Under the pieces are notes generated by a model. It saw only the letters and a program-made list of their open reading frames with translations, did not search any database and was not told the origin of the DNA. Of a stretch of DNA of 64,000 nucleotides, positions 9,705-20,200 are shown in pieces. Source of the DNA: Candidatus Poseidonia sp. (GTDB taxonomy: Archaea > Thermoplasmatota > Poseidoniia > Poseidoniales > Poseidoniaceae); the NCBI GenBank assembly GCA_030829545.1, contig JAURAI010000007.1, forward strand, positions 1-64,000. Direction: 5' to 3'. The first letter of the stretch is position 1. Every line of letters starts with the position of its first letter. A program made the translations under genes and the position numbers.

Positions 9705-10940
9705 ATGGAATCGACCAAGCATCAACGAAAACTTGTAGTCGATGGCGGTCCATCGATTGTAGGTTTCGACAATAAGGCGTTCAAACCCATTCCTCAAGCT
9801 GGCATCGACCTCGCTGTGGAGGCCATGCAGGCTGGTGTCATGTACCGCTATCAGCCAAAATCCAAGGAAATGTCCATCACGGCCAACCTCGAACAGGCCT
9901 TTGCCAATTACATGGGCGTGAAGCACACGATTGGAACCAATTCCTGCGGATCAGCCATGTTCATCGCCCTCAACATCGCTGGTGTCCAACCCGGCGATAA
10001 GATCCTCACCAACGCCTTCACTTTCCACGCCGTTCCAAGCGTGATCCAACACGCTCGCGCCTCCCCCGTCCTCGTTGAAAGCAATCGCGAATGGGGCATG
10101 GACGCTGAGGACCTGGACCGAAAAGCCGCATCCTCGGGTGCGAAGGTGTTGTTGATGTCCTACATGCGCGGCCATGTTCCTGACATGGACGCCGTGATGG
10201 ATGTGGTTCGCAAGCACGACCTCCTCTTCATCGAAGATTGTGCCCACGCCTACGAAACACGATGGAAGGGTCAATTGCTCGGAACTTTTGGCGAAATCGG
10301 GTGTTTCTCGACCCAGTCCTCCAAGGGATTGAGTGCGGGTGAGGGCGGCTTGTTCATCACGAACAACGATGAATTTGCGGCCAAAGCCGTTCTTTACGCT
10401 GGGTCTTACGAGCGGTTGTGGTTGAAGCACTTTGACCTCGACCACGCCATGATGGACATGTTGCAAAACCAGATTCCTGGCTATTCAATGCGCATGCAGG
10501 AGGTCACTGCGGCTATGCTGACGCCTCAAATTGAACGACTTCCCGTCATCAAAGACATTCACGTCCGAAATTGGAACCTGCTCTATTCGCTGGTAAACGA
10601 TCATCCCAACATTGAGATCCCCATCCCGCTACCTCAAGTCGACAGTTTCTGCGATACGATGCAATTTCACCTTGTTGGACTGTCTCGTGACGATGCTGAC
10701 CGCTTCATTGAGGTCATGAAGAAAGAAGGGATTCCAATGCAAATCTTTGGCGCCAAGCGCAATGCTCGTGATTTCCGTCAGTGGGAGTACATCGAGGCAC
10801 ACAAAGATGAACTCAAGGACACCATTGCTAATATTGAATTCGCATGCGACCTCTCGCTCCAACCTCACTTGACCGAGGACAACATCCGGGTCATTGCTCA
10901 AGTCTTGCACGAGGTGCTGGCTTACATCAACGATGCATGA
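9705..10940 (+). CDS. DegT/DnrJ/EryC1/StrS-family aminotransferase (tandem paralog)
   Basis: 'GTNSCGSAMFIALNIAGVQPGDKILTNAFTF', 'FIEDCAHAYETRWKGQLLGTFGEIGCFSTQSSKGLSAGEGG'. Confidence 0.9.
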   Translation: MESTKHQRKLVVDGGPSIVGFDNKAFKPIPQAGIDLAVEAMQAGVMYRYQPKSKEMSITANLEQAFANYMGVKHTIGTNSCGSAMFIALNIAGVQPGDKILTNAFTFHAVPSVIQHARASPVLVESNREWGMDAEDLDRKAASSGAKVLLMSYMRGHVPDMDAVMDVVRKHDLLFIEDCAHAYETRWKGQLLGTFGEIGCFSTQSSKGLSAGEGGLFITNNDEFAAKAVLYAGSYERLWLKHFDLDHAMMDMLQNQIPGYSMRMQEVTAAMLTPQIERLPVIKDIHVRNWNLLYSLVNDHPNIEIPIPLPQVDSFCDTMQFHLVGLSRDDADRFIEVMKKEGIPMQIFGAKRNARDFRQWEYIEAHKDELKDTIANIEFACDLSLQPHLTEDNIRVIAQVLHEVLAYINDA

Positions 10941-11022
10941 ACCGGCTCGGTTGAAACAGCACTCAAGGGTGTCTGTAAGGGGGTGCCTTGTTAAGTGAGG
11001 ATTTTCTCGTCTTGGCATACAC

Positions 11023-11619
11023 ATGACCGAATCTACCCCGCCTTCCCTGTTTCGTAAGTGGGCCATGCGCCAGTACTGGCGTATGCAGCAATCGCAAGCT
11101 GTGGTTGGTCTCTTGCTTTGGGGCACGACCATCACCTTGCTGGTATGGCCCTATGTCCGCTGGCGTTTTGGTGAAACGTGCACCGACGCCCTTTGTTTCA
11201 ACGACTCCTTTTTGGGTATTCCAGCGACCTACTTAGGTCTTCTAGCCATCTTCTTGACGGTCATGCTCGGTGTATTGACCATTGGTTATCTCTACGACCA
11301 AGTCTTCTCATTGTGGACCGAATGGCGCAGTGTTGACATGGAACGAAACCCCTATGTTACCTATGCCTTGACGCCTAACTGGATGATGATGACGGCCCTG
11401 CAAGCAGAAATGCTTCGCCGCCAATCAGAGGGGGACGAGGCCATGCAAGCCCAAGCAGAGTGGTTCTTGAAGTGGTGCAAGCACTACGCCGAAGGAGAAA
11501 TGTTTGCCAGAGCAGTCCAGCGATGGGACATGGATATGGGAGAAACGCCCACCTTCTGGTTTACCGATGAAGAGGCCATGCAACGCGCACGCGACCTCAA
11601 ATTCGACGACGAAACGTGA
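11023..11619 (+). CDS. Hypothetical membrane protein
   Basis: 198 aa ORF with two hydrophobic segments; no family recognised. Confidence 0.6.
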   Translation: MTESTPPSLFRKWAMRQYWRMQQSQAVVGLLLWGTTITLLVWPYVRWRFGETCTDALCFNDSFLGIPATYLGLLAIFLTVMLGVLTIGYLYDQVFSLWTEWRSVDMERNPYVTYALTPNWMMMTALQAEMLRRQSEGDEAMQAQAEWFLKWCKHYAEGEMFARAVQRWDMDMGETPTFWFTDEEAMQRARDLKFDDET

Positions 11620-11655
11620 ACAAATCTTCATCTTCATGCGGCATCAGTCTCGTGC

Positions 11656-11910
11656 ATGGCCCGCCCGTCCCGCTGGAGTGGTGAGCGCAAAGCAAATCGA
11701 GAACAAGCTGAATGGATCGTCCGCTGGTTAAGGGAAAACGGGCCAGCAACAACTCCTGAGATCATCACCGCTCTCCAAGATGCAGGCAGAGATGTCAGGG
11801 CGCACATCCTGCAGCGTGCTTTACGGCGCTCACCCTTTGTTCACCAAGAAGGCCGTGAAGCAGGTGAGCGCGGTTCGGTCAGCGTTTGGTCGTGGCGTGT
11901 TGAACCTTGA
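11656..11910 (+). CDS. Small hypothetical protein, HTH-like
   Basis: 84 aa, 'WIVRWLRENGPATTPEIITALQDAGRDVRAHILQRALRRSPFV' resembles a winged-helix. Confidence 0.5.
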   Translation: MARPSRWSGERKANREQAEWIVRWLRENGPATTPEIITALQDAGRDVRAHILQRALRRSPFVHQEGREAGERGSVSVWSWRVEP

Positions 11911-11965
11911 TTTCAACGGTGTTAAACGGGCAAGGTCTTGAAAGCGGTTCTACCTAGCCGTCGGC

Positions 11966-13423
11966 ATGGTCACCGCACCAACGCCCCGCCGCCCCTCAAG
12001 CGGCCGTGATGCGGGTTGGTTGGCGGGCGCCGATTTGATAGCCGTCGTTCTTGCGTTTTTTGGACAAATCCTCCTTGCCAACGCTCTTCTGGCCCAACAT
12101 TACGGTTGGATGGTCCTGGCTATTGACCTCTATGCCTCGCTCTTTTTGATCATTGACCTCGGGCTACCTACTCTGTTGGCAAGAGACGGAGCAAAAGCAC
12201 CTGACATGGTTCGCCCCGCAGTTTGGAGAATTTACCGTTGGCAATTGGCTCTCGCATTGCCCTTCCTTTTCCTCGCCTTATTGCTCAAACCTGACCGCCT
12301 TCTCAACATAGCGCCACCCTCAGAACTCCTTGTGTTAGCAGCCTTGATCGGTCTTGCACACATTGCATCTTATGCCCCACGCTCAGGATTGCGAGTTCTC
12401 GGTGAGGCTCGCCTCGAAGCAGTTTCAAAATTGATAGAGCGCATTGTAACGGTTCTCGGCTACGCCCTTCTTTACAACATGGGCAGCACCTCTGTCACCG
12501 GTTTTGCGGCCGTATTTCTGTTGGGGGCAACGGTGGGATGGATTGTATCCCTCGCCTTTTTGCTACAACGAACTTCTTCCTACCCCCCAAGTCAAGAATG
12601 GTCCCGCATGGACCAGTGTTGGGCTTCACCTCGTGCACTGATATGGTCAGCACTTCCCTTCGCCATCACGCTCGGTATTCTTCCCTATGTGATTCGCATT
12701 GAGAAATTCATGGTGGCGGCGAGCGGTGGCTCGGAACTCGCTGCTGTGTTCCATGTTGCTCAACTCGCATGGCTCGCAGGCCTTGTGGTTCCTGCCGCCT
12801 TACGTTCGGCTCTCTTGCCAGTGCTGGGTGAGTCTCGCGCTCAGAAGTTGACAAAACATCGCGAAATGAATGCATCACTTGACATGTGCTTTGCCCTTCT
12901 TCCCTACGGCTTATTTGGCGGTTATGTCATCGTTGCCGTCTTTGCCCCCATAGCCTTCCCTGCAAATTATTTTGATGGTACCTACGGGGCATCTGCTGTT
13001 GATATCTTCGCCCTCTTATTGCTGGGATGGGGGTGCACGTTGTTGGCCACTCCCACCTATACCTCATTGGTGGCAGGGAAGAACCCGTGGCGCTTCACTC
13101 AGTTCATCGTTATTGTATTGATCTTCGCTTTTTTCTTGGGTTGGTCGATGGTACTCAATGGGCCGCAGCGCCCCGGTGATCGGTTGATGGTTGCTGCTCT
13201 GGCCAGCAGCCTTTCAGCAGCTGGTATGCTCTTCTTATCGTGGATTCTAAGCGAAGACATGGACTTCATCAAGGCCCGGCGTGACGACTGGGCACTGGCA
13301 TTGCTGTGCAGCCTTTTTATCGTCATAGGGCTGATGACACAGACGGCTTGGTGGATTCTCGGATTGCCTTTGTTCCTGTTTACGAAACAAGGTCTGACAG
13401 CAATGCGCTCCACGCTTCGGTAA
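11966..13423 (+). CDS. Polysaccharide flippase / MATE-like membrane protein (Wzx-type)
   Basis: About 12 hydrophobic segments in 485 aa; position in polysaccharide locus. Confidence 0.7.
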   Translation: MVTAPTPRRPSSGRDAGWLAGADLIAVVLAFFGQILLANALLAQHYGWMVLAIDLYASLFLIIDLGLPTLLARDGAKAPDMVRPAVWRIYRWQLALALPFLFLALLLKPDRLLNIAPPSELLVLAALIGLAHIASYAPRSGLRVLGEARLEAVSKLIERIVTVLGYALLYNMGSTSVTGFAAVFLLGATVGWIVSLAFLLQRTSSYPPSQEWSRMDQCWASPRALIWSALPFAITLGILPYVIRIEKFMVAASGGSELAAVFHVAQLAWLAGLVVPAALRSALLPVLGESRAQKLTKHREMNASLDMCFALLPYGLFGGYVIVAVFAPIAFPANYFDGTYGASAVDIFALLLLGWGCTLLATPTYTSLVAGKNPWRFTQFIVIVLIFAFFLGWSMVLNGPQRPGDRLMVAALASSLSAAGMLFLSWILSEDMDFIKARRDDWALALLCSLFIVIGLMTQTAWWILGLPLFLFTKQGLTAMRSTLR

Positions 13424-14462
13424 CCTGTTCACGACTTGAAAAAGCGAGTTTCTCCTCCACAGAGGTCTCATCAGTCCACCCGTGATAGAGCGCATGCTCA
13501 ATTCCATCAGCGAGCGCAGAAGGCGTGGCTTCAGTCACCCATTCTTTGGGCAGGTAATCGTTCACCTCCCCGACGTTGACACTGACTACCGGTGTACCAC
13601 AGAGCAAGGATTCTCGAGCCACCAAAGGCCCCGCTTCTCGTTTGGATGTGACCAGGGTGACATCTGCCACCAGCATGCGGTCAAAGACGATGTCCCGAGG
13701 TTGATGTCGAAGGGTGGTGATGCCAACAATCCATCCGCGCCGCTCCAATTCTTCTCCCGTCTGAAGGGCGAGCAGGTGTCTTTTTTCAGGCCTCCGAGGG
13801 TCAGCTGGAAAGAGAATATCAATGGCTTCCTTCTTCCATGTCTTCGAAAGCGGTTTCACATCTCGACGCCATTCTTTACCAATCTCAGTCAGGCAGGGGA
13901 TGGCCAAGACGGGTCGGTCTGAATGCTCCAATTGCGACGCGATGGAAGCGAGCCTTGTTGACGCGCACACCAAGGCATCACAGCCACGTGAAAACTCTGC
14001 TACATGCTTGCTCAAACTCTGTTGATTGAGTGCCACATCAAAATCGTAACCGTGAACAACCCCTACCCAAGGAATCTTCCAGCGAGTTGCGAGGCATTGT
14101 GCTATTTCTGCCACAGGCCATAGGGTGTGGCAAATAATCACCTCAGGGCGCCAACCATTGAGTTGATTCTCGACTTTTTTGGCTTGCCTCCGTAGACTCC
14201 ATCTTGTCAGACGAGGATAAGGGTGTTCGGGGAGTGCGAAAAACCGAGGTGAAAGGATGTCATCTCCATCTTTCATCCATCGCTTTGGTACTTTGGCCAC
14301 TCCCATCATCGTCGACCGCCTTGCTTCGGCAAATCTTGGCATTCTCGGCAATGGATTGACCACTTTGACATCGTGGCCCATTGAACGAAGCAAATGGACA
14401 TGGTCGTCAACGAAGATCCCTCGACTTCCGTTTGTCGGAAGCGGGTGGAGCAGCGTCACCAC
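13380..14462 (-). CDS. Glycosyltransferase family 4-like
   Basis: 'LHPLPTNGSRGIFVDDHVHLLRSMGHDVKVVNPLPR' N-domain; 'VTLVTSKREAGPLVARESLLCGTPVVSVNVGEVNDYL' C-domain. Confidence 0.85.
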   Translation of the reverse strand: MVTLLHPLPTNGSRGIFVDDHVHLLRSMGHDVKVVNPLPRMPRFAEARRSTMMGVAKVPKRWMKDGDDILSPRFFALPEHPYPRLTRWSLRRQAKKVENQLNGWRPEVIICHTLWPVAEIAQCLATRWKIPWVGVVHGYDFDVALNQQSLSKHVAEFSRGCDALVCASTRLASIASQLEHSDRPVLAIPCLTEIGKEWRRDVKPLSKTWKKEAIDILFPADPRRPEKRHLLALQTGEELERRGWIVGITTLRHQPRDIVFDRMLVADVTLVTSKREAGPLVARESLLCGTPVVSVNVGEVNDYLPKEWVTEATPSALADGIEHALYHGWTDETSVEEKLAFSSREQVTEAWSALLSDLVS

Positions 14463-14487
14463 GAGGATTTGGATGGTGACTCCTCCA

Positions 14488-15162
14488 TCATGCGCTCAAG
14501 GCTTGGTGAATAACATCAAGGTTGTCAGTAACATTTGCTTTGTCATTAAACAGGCCTGATCCGACCACGCAATTTGTAACTCCCCATTCACGAAGCATAG
14601 CGATATTGTGCGCCTTGACGCCCCCATCGACCTGAATTTGGACTGGGCGGCCGCCGTTGGCGACTTGAGCATCAATGGCTTTGGCCAACTGCCGAATTTT
14701 TGTTTCAACTTGTGGGATAAAGGATTGGCCTCCAAATCCAGGGTTGACGCTCATCACCAGTACGAGGTCGATCTCTGAAAGGACCTCAAGAGCAGCCTCA
14801 ACAGGGGTGCCAGGGTTGAGGACGACACCGACCGATGCTCCTCCTTCACGAATGGCTGTGACCGCTCGGTGAAGGTGCTTGACCGCTTCTACGTGAATGG
14901 AAATATGATTGCAACCAGCGTCAATGTAGTCTTGGTAGCATTGCTCAGCATTTTCAATCATCAAATGGGCATCGAATACAGGCTCGGGGCCCAGCGCTGA
15001 GCGAAGGCTACGAATCACGGGTGGACCGAAGGTGAGGTTGGGTACGAAGTTACCATCCATGACGTCCAAATGAAGCCAATCAAGTCCGGCGTCAAGGGCT
15101 TCACGGCAGTCATCTGCAAGTGCTGCAAGGTCGGCTGTCAGGACACTTGGTGCGATGATCAT
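14488..15162 (-). CDS. rpe: Ribulose-phosphate 3-epimerase
   Basis: 'MIIAPSVLTADLAAL', 'LHLDVMDGNFVPNLTFGPPVI', 'VLVMSVNPGFGGQSFI', 'IQVDGGVKAHNI'. Start placed at internal Met of the longer listed ORF. Confidence 0.93.
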   Translation of the reverse strand: MIIAPSVLTADLAALADDCREALDAGLDWLHLDVMDGNFVPNLTFGPPVIRSLRSALGPEPVFDAHLMIENAEQCYQDYIDAGCNHISIHVEAVKHLHRAVTAIREGGASVGVVLNPGTPVEAALEVLSEIDLVLVMSVNPGFGGQSFIPQVETKIRQLAKAIDAQVANGGRPVQIQVDGGVKAHNIAMLREWGVTNCVVGSGLFNDKANVTDNLDVIHQALSA

Positions 15163-15280
15163 GGTTTCCCTCATGCCCTTGCAAGGGTCGGTGTTTGAAG
15201 AGGGTTGCCATTCCTGAAGTCCATCGTCAAGAGTACAAAGCATCTTAATGCCCCTTCCCAACCGATGAAATGGTGAAGAT

Positions 15281-15610
15281 ATGGGCGAAGTAAGGAACAT
15301 TACCGACGGCGAATTTAATGAAACCATCAACGGAAACGAATGGGTCATTGTTGACTTTTGGGCGCCATGGTGTGCTCCCTGCAAGGCGATTGGACCAGTT
15401 TTGGAAGCCGTTGCAGCCGAGCGCGAAGTGCTCATTGCAAAAGTCGACACGGATACGAACCCCTCCACTGCGGGGCAACTTGGGGTACGAAGCATTCCTG
15501 CTCTGTTCATTTACCGTAACGGCGCCATGGTCAGCAACAAGACCGGAGGCATGCCAAAACCGAAGCTTTTGGCATGGATTGATGAAGTCATGTCTGCTGA
15601 CGATTTCTGA
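15281..15610 (+). CDS. trxA: Thioredoxin
   Basis: 'VIVDFWAPWCAPCKAIGPVLE' active site, '...LGVRSIPALFIYRNG'. Confidence 0.93.
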   Translation: MGEVRNITDGEFNETINGNEWVIVDFWAPWCAPCKAIGPVLEAVAAEREVLIAKVDTDTNPSTAGQLGVRSIPALFIYRNGAMVSNKTGGMPKPKLLAWIDEVMSADDF

Positions 15611-17185
15611 TCAGTTCAGACGCTCTTCTCGTTCGCGCTTCTTCGCACCTACCTCGCGCAGGAGTCGTTCTCGAAGCGCTTCGTGCAACCACATGCCATC
15701 CTCCAGTTCGAGCAAGAGGCCGTGCTTGAGCATGTTTTCGGGCGGAGGTCCGTCCCATCCAACACTCGTAGCGAGCGTCTCCCACGGAACAGGGGCTTGA
15801 GATACGGCGAGAGTCGCTAAGAGTTCCCGCTCCCCATCAGGCAAACGGAGTAAGATTTCCTCGTCGAGAAAGCGCAACCAATCTTTGTGTGTTGGTTGCC
15901 CGTACAATTCCAGCAATTCCAATGCCAGCGGGTGGCCGCCCGTGGCTGCGTGAACTTCCTTCGCAGAGGGTTTGCCGTCATCTTCAATGGTGGAGAGCCA
16001 TGTTTCAGTTGCCTTCAACGACAGGCCAGTGAGGGGCAATTCTCGGACTCTGTCACGGATGTGGACATCCCTTCGGTCGTATACATCCATTTCTGTTCGG
16101 GAAACGAAGACCACTCGAAGCGGGGCTTTTTGCGCAACCTGTAGCAAGGAGCCGAGAAGATGGCGTGCCTGTTCACTGATGTGATGGATGTCGTCAAGTA
16201 CGATGAGCCAATATGGAGGGGGTCCGCCAGCCTGGTCTTTGAAACGTTCTCGGATGGTGTTGGCATCGGTCATGTATGCAAGCAATCGACGCCTCCATGC
16301 ATCGACATCCATTTCCGCACCAGGAGATAGGGGCAGCGTCTCGATGATGTGGTAGGGGTCATGGTATTCGTCGATACCGAAACGATGCAGAAGACTGGTC
16401 GCAAGCCCCAGTGCTCGATCCCAAGGTTGGCATGTATACCAGCACACCGAAAGGTAAGGGTCGTCTTTCATGTGTTCATGGAGCCAATGTGCCACGAGTG
16501 TTGACTTCCCGATTCCCGCAATACCGTGAATGACCATGCAAGGATGTCGGTCTGAAAACCATGTCCTGAGTGTGTCAAGTTCGCTATCCCGCCCGTAGAC
16601 AGGGCGCGTTGCCGGTGGTGCATTGGCATAGGTAGCGTGAACGCCGACGAGTGGAGTCAGACGACCAGGGGGAGGAGTTTGGTCTGCAGTCCCATGTTTG
16701 CGAATGTTACCGAAGCGAATATCTCCATAGGTGAGCACGCCTTCATGTTGGGCGTGGAGGAGAATTTGGAGCAAGGTAAGTTCAGTTTTGAGAACTCCCG
16801 AGGCTTCCGATGCTTTGACTTCGAGGAGGTCGCCATCGACATTACGCAAGAGAATTTTCGTATCTGATAATTCACTGTGACGTCGTTTTGAAGCCTCGCG
16901 TCCTTCGTCGGTCAGCTGCCACGTTTTTTGTCGTCGTTCATCACCTTGCACGGCGCGTGTGTGTTCTTCTACCAACTCTTCCTTGAGCAATTGCCGCATC
17001 GTTCGACTCACGTTAGGAGGGTGCTGGGCGCAGGCTTCCGCAATACCGGGGCGCGTCATCGCAGCGGGAACGAGGTAGCGATCGGCCCATTCAACATTGG
17101 CCAACAAGTGAAGGAGGATTCTGTCGCGGGCAGCGACATTCACCTTTGGTATGTCTCCCCCCATGGTTACCGCTAGTCCGTCCAT
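15611..17185 (-). CDS. wHTH plus STAND/archaeal-type P-loop ATPase
   Basis: N-terminal MarR-like wHTH ('PPNVSRTMRQLLKEELVEEHTR...'); 'YGRDSELDTLRTWF', Walker A 'IHGIAGIGKSTLV', Walker B 'WLIVLDDIHHI', 'GGHPLALELL'. Confidence 0.78.
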   Translation of the reverse strand: MDGLAVTMGGDIPKVNVAARDRILLHLLANVEWADRYLVPAAMTRPGIAEACAQHPPNVSRTMRQLLKEELVEEHTRAVQGDERRQKTWQLTDEGREASKRRHSELSDTKILLRNVDGDLLEVKASEASGVLKTELTLLQILLHAQHEGVLTYGDIRFGNIRKHGTADQTPPPGRLTPLVGVHATYANAPPATRPVYGRDSELDTLRTWFSDRHPCMVIHGIAGIGKSTLVAHWLHEHMKDDPYLSVCWYTCQPWDRALGLATSLLHRFGIDEYHDPYHIIETLPLSPGAEMDVDAWRRRLLAYMTDANTIRERFKDQAGGPPPYWLIVLDDIHHISEQARHLLGSLLQVAQKAPLRVVFVSRTEMDVYDRRDVHIRDRVRELPLTGLSLKATETWLSTIEDDGKPSAKEVHAATGGHPLALELLELYGQPTHKDWLRFLDEEILLRLPDGERELLATLAVSQAPVPWETLATSVGWDGPPPENMLKHGLLLELEDGMWLHEALRERLLREVGAKKREREERLN

Positions 17186-17276
17186 GTGTTCAAGACTTCG
17201 TGTTTTCCAAGAACCGTGATGTTTTGTTTGAACATATCTCCAACAACCCCTTTAAACTGACAACGAGTCGGGAATC

Positions 17277-20200
17277 ATGGCATGGGCAAAACCGTCAATT
17301 TCGGTTGTGAAAACAAAATCCACCCTCCTAATATTTTTGTTCCTTGTTTCGTTGTTTAGTCTCGCAGCACAGGCCGCGGATTCGGACGGCGATGGCGTCC
17401 TCGATTCCGCCGACGATTGCCCTTGGGCTGCAGGAGATTCATCGGTCGATAAGGATGGCTGCCCCGATCGCGATGGCGATGGAACTTCGGATTACAACGA
17501 CGGGTGGGCAATCGGTAACCCGAACTACCAAAACGAATTCACTACCAGTTCAAGCAGTGATTATTACGGCGTCGAGTACTCTCCGGACGGCGAATTCATT
17601 GTCACCGGTTCAGAAGACGGCTTCGTTCGTATTTGGAACGCCAGCACGTGGACCAATGTCCGCTCGGTAAATACGGGAACCGATGTCAACGGCGTGGACT
17701 TTTCTCCTGATGGTCAATACGTAGCCGCAGCGCGTAATGACGACAGCATTGACATCTACTACAGCAGCAATCTGACCTCCATCCACGGCAGCATCAGCGT
17801 CGATGTTGGAGGCGGGGACCAAGTGAACGCTGTCGAATTCTCTCCCGACAGTTCGAGCGTGGCCGTCGCTATCGGCCGCTCAGGAAATGGAGGCACCAAT
17901 GGGGAAGTCGCCGTCATTTCGGTGGGGACAGGCGCTGAATTGTACGCCGTTAATCCAAACGGTGAGGACCGCTTTTACGACGTAACTCACTCGCCTGATG
18001 GCCGTTATCTGGCTCTTGCTGCAGAAGGCGAGATTTACATCGTCAACACCACCTCCCGAGCAACGACATGGACGTTCACAAATCCACCAGACACAGTCAA
18101 CTCACTCGCATGGTCACCCGATGGCAATTACATTTCGATGTGCGGCGGTTGGGAAGGCTCCTCCGCAAGTTTCGACATGTACCAATACGCCAACGGAGCA
18201 TGGTCTCGGATATGGGAAAAGACCACCACGACCTCATGCGCTTCCACCACATTTTCCAGCGACGGCTCCCAAGTGATTGCGGGCATGCATTGGTATCAAG
18301 CAGACGGAGCTACGGCTCGAGTGTACGAGTCCAACACTGGCACACAGGTGGACTCCTTTAGCGGCCCTCGCCCCGGAGGTTGCACTTCTGGCAACAACAA
18401 CAATTGCGGCACCATCTACGGCGTAACGTGGAGCCCAGACGGCACTCATATTGTTACAGCACACGGACGCAACGACGAAGGCGTCTACTATTGGTTTGCA
18501 GACATCGATGAGGACAACGACGGCTACAACACCACGGACCAAGGAGACGGCATTGTTGACGCGTTCCCATCGGAAGGGACTCAATGGGATGATACGGATG
18601 GCGATGGCTATGGCGATAACCCAGCCCCTGCTTACCAACCCGATGCTTGCCCATCCGTTCCAGGGACCTCCACAGAAGATCGTTATGGCTGCGTTGATAC
18701 CGATGCCGATGGATGGTCTGATGCAGGTGATTGGGCACCAAATAATCCCGACCAATGGGTCGATGCAGACGGAGATGGTCGAGGCGACAACTACCTTTTC
18801 GAGTTGAATGAGTACCAAATCCACGTCAATCAGAGTGGTGACGCCTTCCCAACAGATTCCAGTCAATGGAACGACACCGACGGCGACGGATTTGGCGATA
18901 ACTTCGACAATGCATCGTGGCAAACCGATCGGCCTGCCGCATGGCCTGGTGAATTGCTTTCCCTTACCAACCTCACCGACGCCTTCCCGCTTGACCGAAC
19001 CCAATACCTCGATTCGGACGGCGATTGGGTGGGTGACAACCAAAACAGCGACCGACCAGACGGATGTCCCAACCATTGGGGTGATTCACAATACGACCGT
19101 CTTGGCTGCCCCGACAGCGACGGCGATGGATATTCAGACCCGACGCCAGGATGGCCATCAACTGGCGATTGTTTTGGCGCAGATGCCTTCCCGGATGACC
19201 CGACACAATGGTGTGATGAAGACGGTGATGGTTTGGGTAGCAATGCCAGCGGTACAAATGCCGACGATTGTCCCTCAACAGCCGGAACTTCCTACGTTGA
19301 CAGGAAAGGCTGTGCTGACCGCGACGGAGACGGTTACTCCAATGCAGGTGACCCCTTCCCAGATGACGCTACTCAATGGGCTGACCGTGACGGTGATAAC
19401 CGTGGTGACAATCCAAACGGAACCAATCCAGACGCCTTCCCTGACGACACCAGTCAATGGAAGGATTCGGATGGAGACGGCTACGGTGACAATCCCGGAG
19501 GTACCAACGGAGATAGCTTCCCGAGCGACTCAACTCAATGGAGCGATGAAGACGGTGACGGCTACGGCGACAACCTCGATGGCATCAACGGTGATGTGTG
19601 CCCGATGGAATACGGCGAGTCCTTTGAAGAGGTCACACGCGGTTGCCCTGACTCAGATCTCGACGGCGTCACAGACCCCGTTGATGCATTCCCCGACGAC
19701 CCATTCCAATGGGCTGACGCTGATGGCGATGGCTATGGGGACAACACGCTTGTGCCGAGCGGTGATGACTGTGTGGATGTATTCGGGAAGTCGTTTGAAA
19801 AGGGGCGGCAAGGTTGTCCTGACGCAGATTTAGACGGGTATGCAGACGTGGATGATGCCTTCCCTGAAGACTTTGAACAATGGATTGACACCGATGGCGA
19901 CGGATGGGGTGACAATTATTTCTTTACCAACACAACCGTTGCAGATGAAGAAAATACGCTTTTGAGCCTCACCCTGCGTGAACAGCGCGGTGATGCCTTC
20001 CCCGAAATCATCACCCAGTGGTCAGACGTCGATGGAGATGGCTGGGGTGATAATTTAAGCAGTTTCAATCGAGTTGATAATTTCCCACTCCGTGTCTCCC
20101 AATGGAATGATTTTGACGGTGATGGCTACGGCGATAATGCAGTCTACACGCCCTTGGGCGCTGAAGAAGGGGCTCTCCCTCTTGCTGCCTACCAACCGGA

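Noticed and set aside
15162-15510. N-terminal 116-aa extension of ribulose-phosphate epimerase ORF
   Set aside because: Antisense to the thioredoxin gene; canonical epimerase start is MIIAPSVLTADL at 15162.
18234-19833. Long antisense/alternate-frame ORFs (280 aa minus 18234-19076; 341 aa plus 18808-19833)
   Set aside because: Products of the GAxGGxGA repeat composition of the TSP3 array; low-complexity translations with no family features.
18541-20200. CRISPR-like periodicity
   Set aside because: Repeats are imperfect, in-frame and encode DxDGDGYGDN units; no unique spacers.
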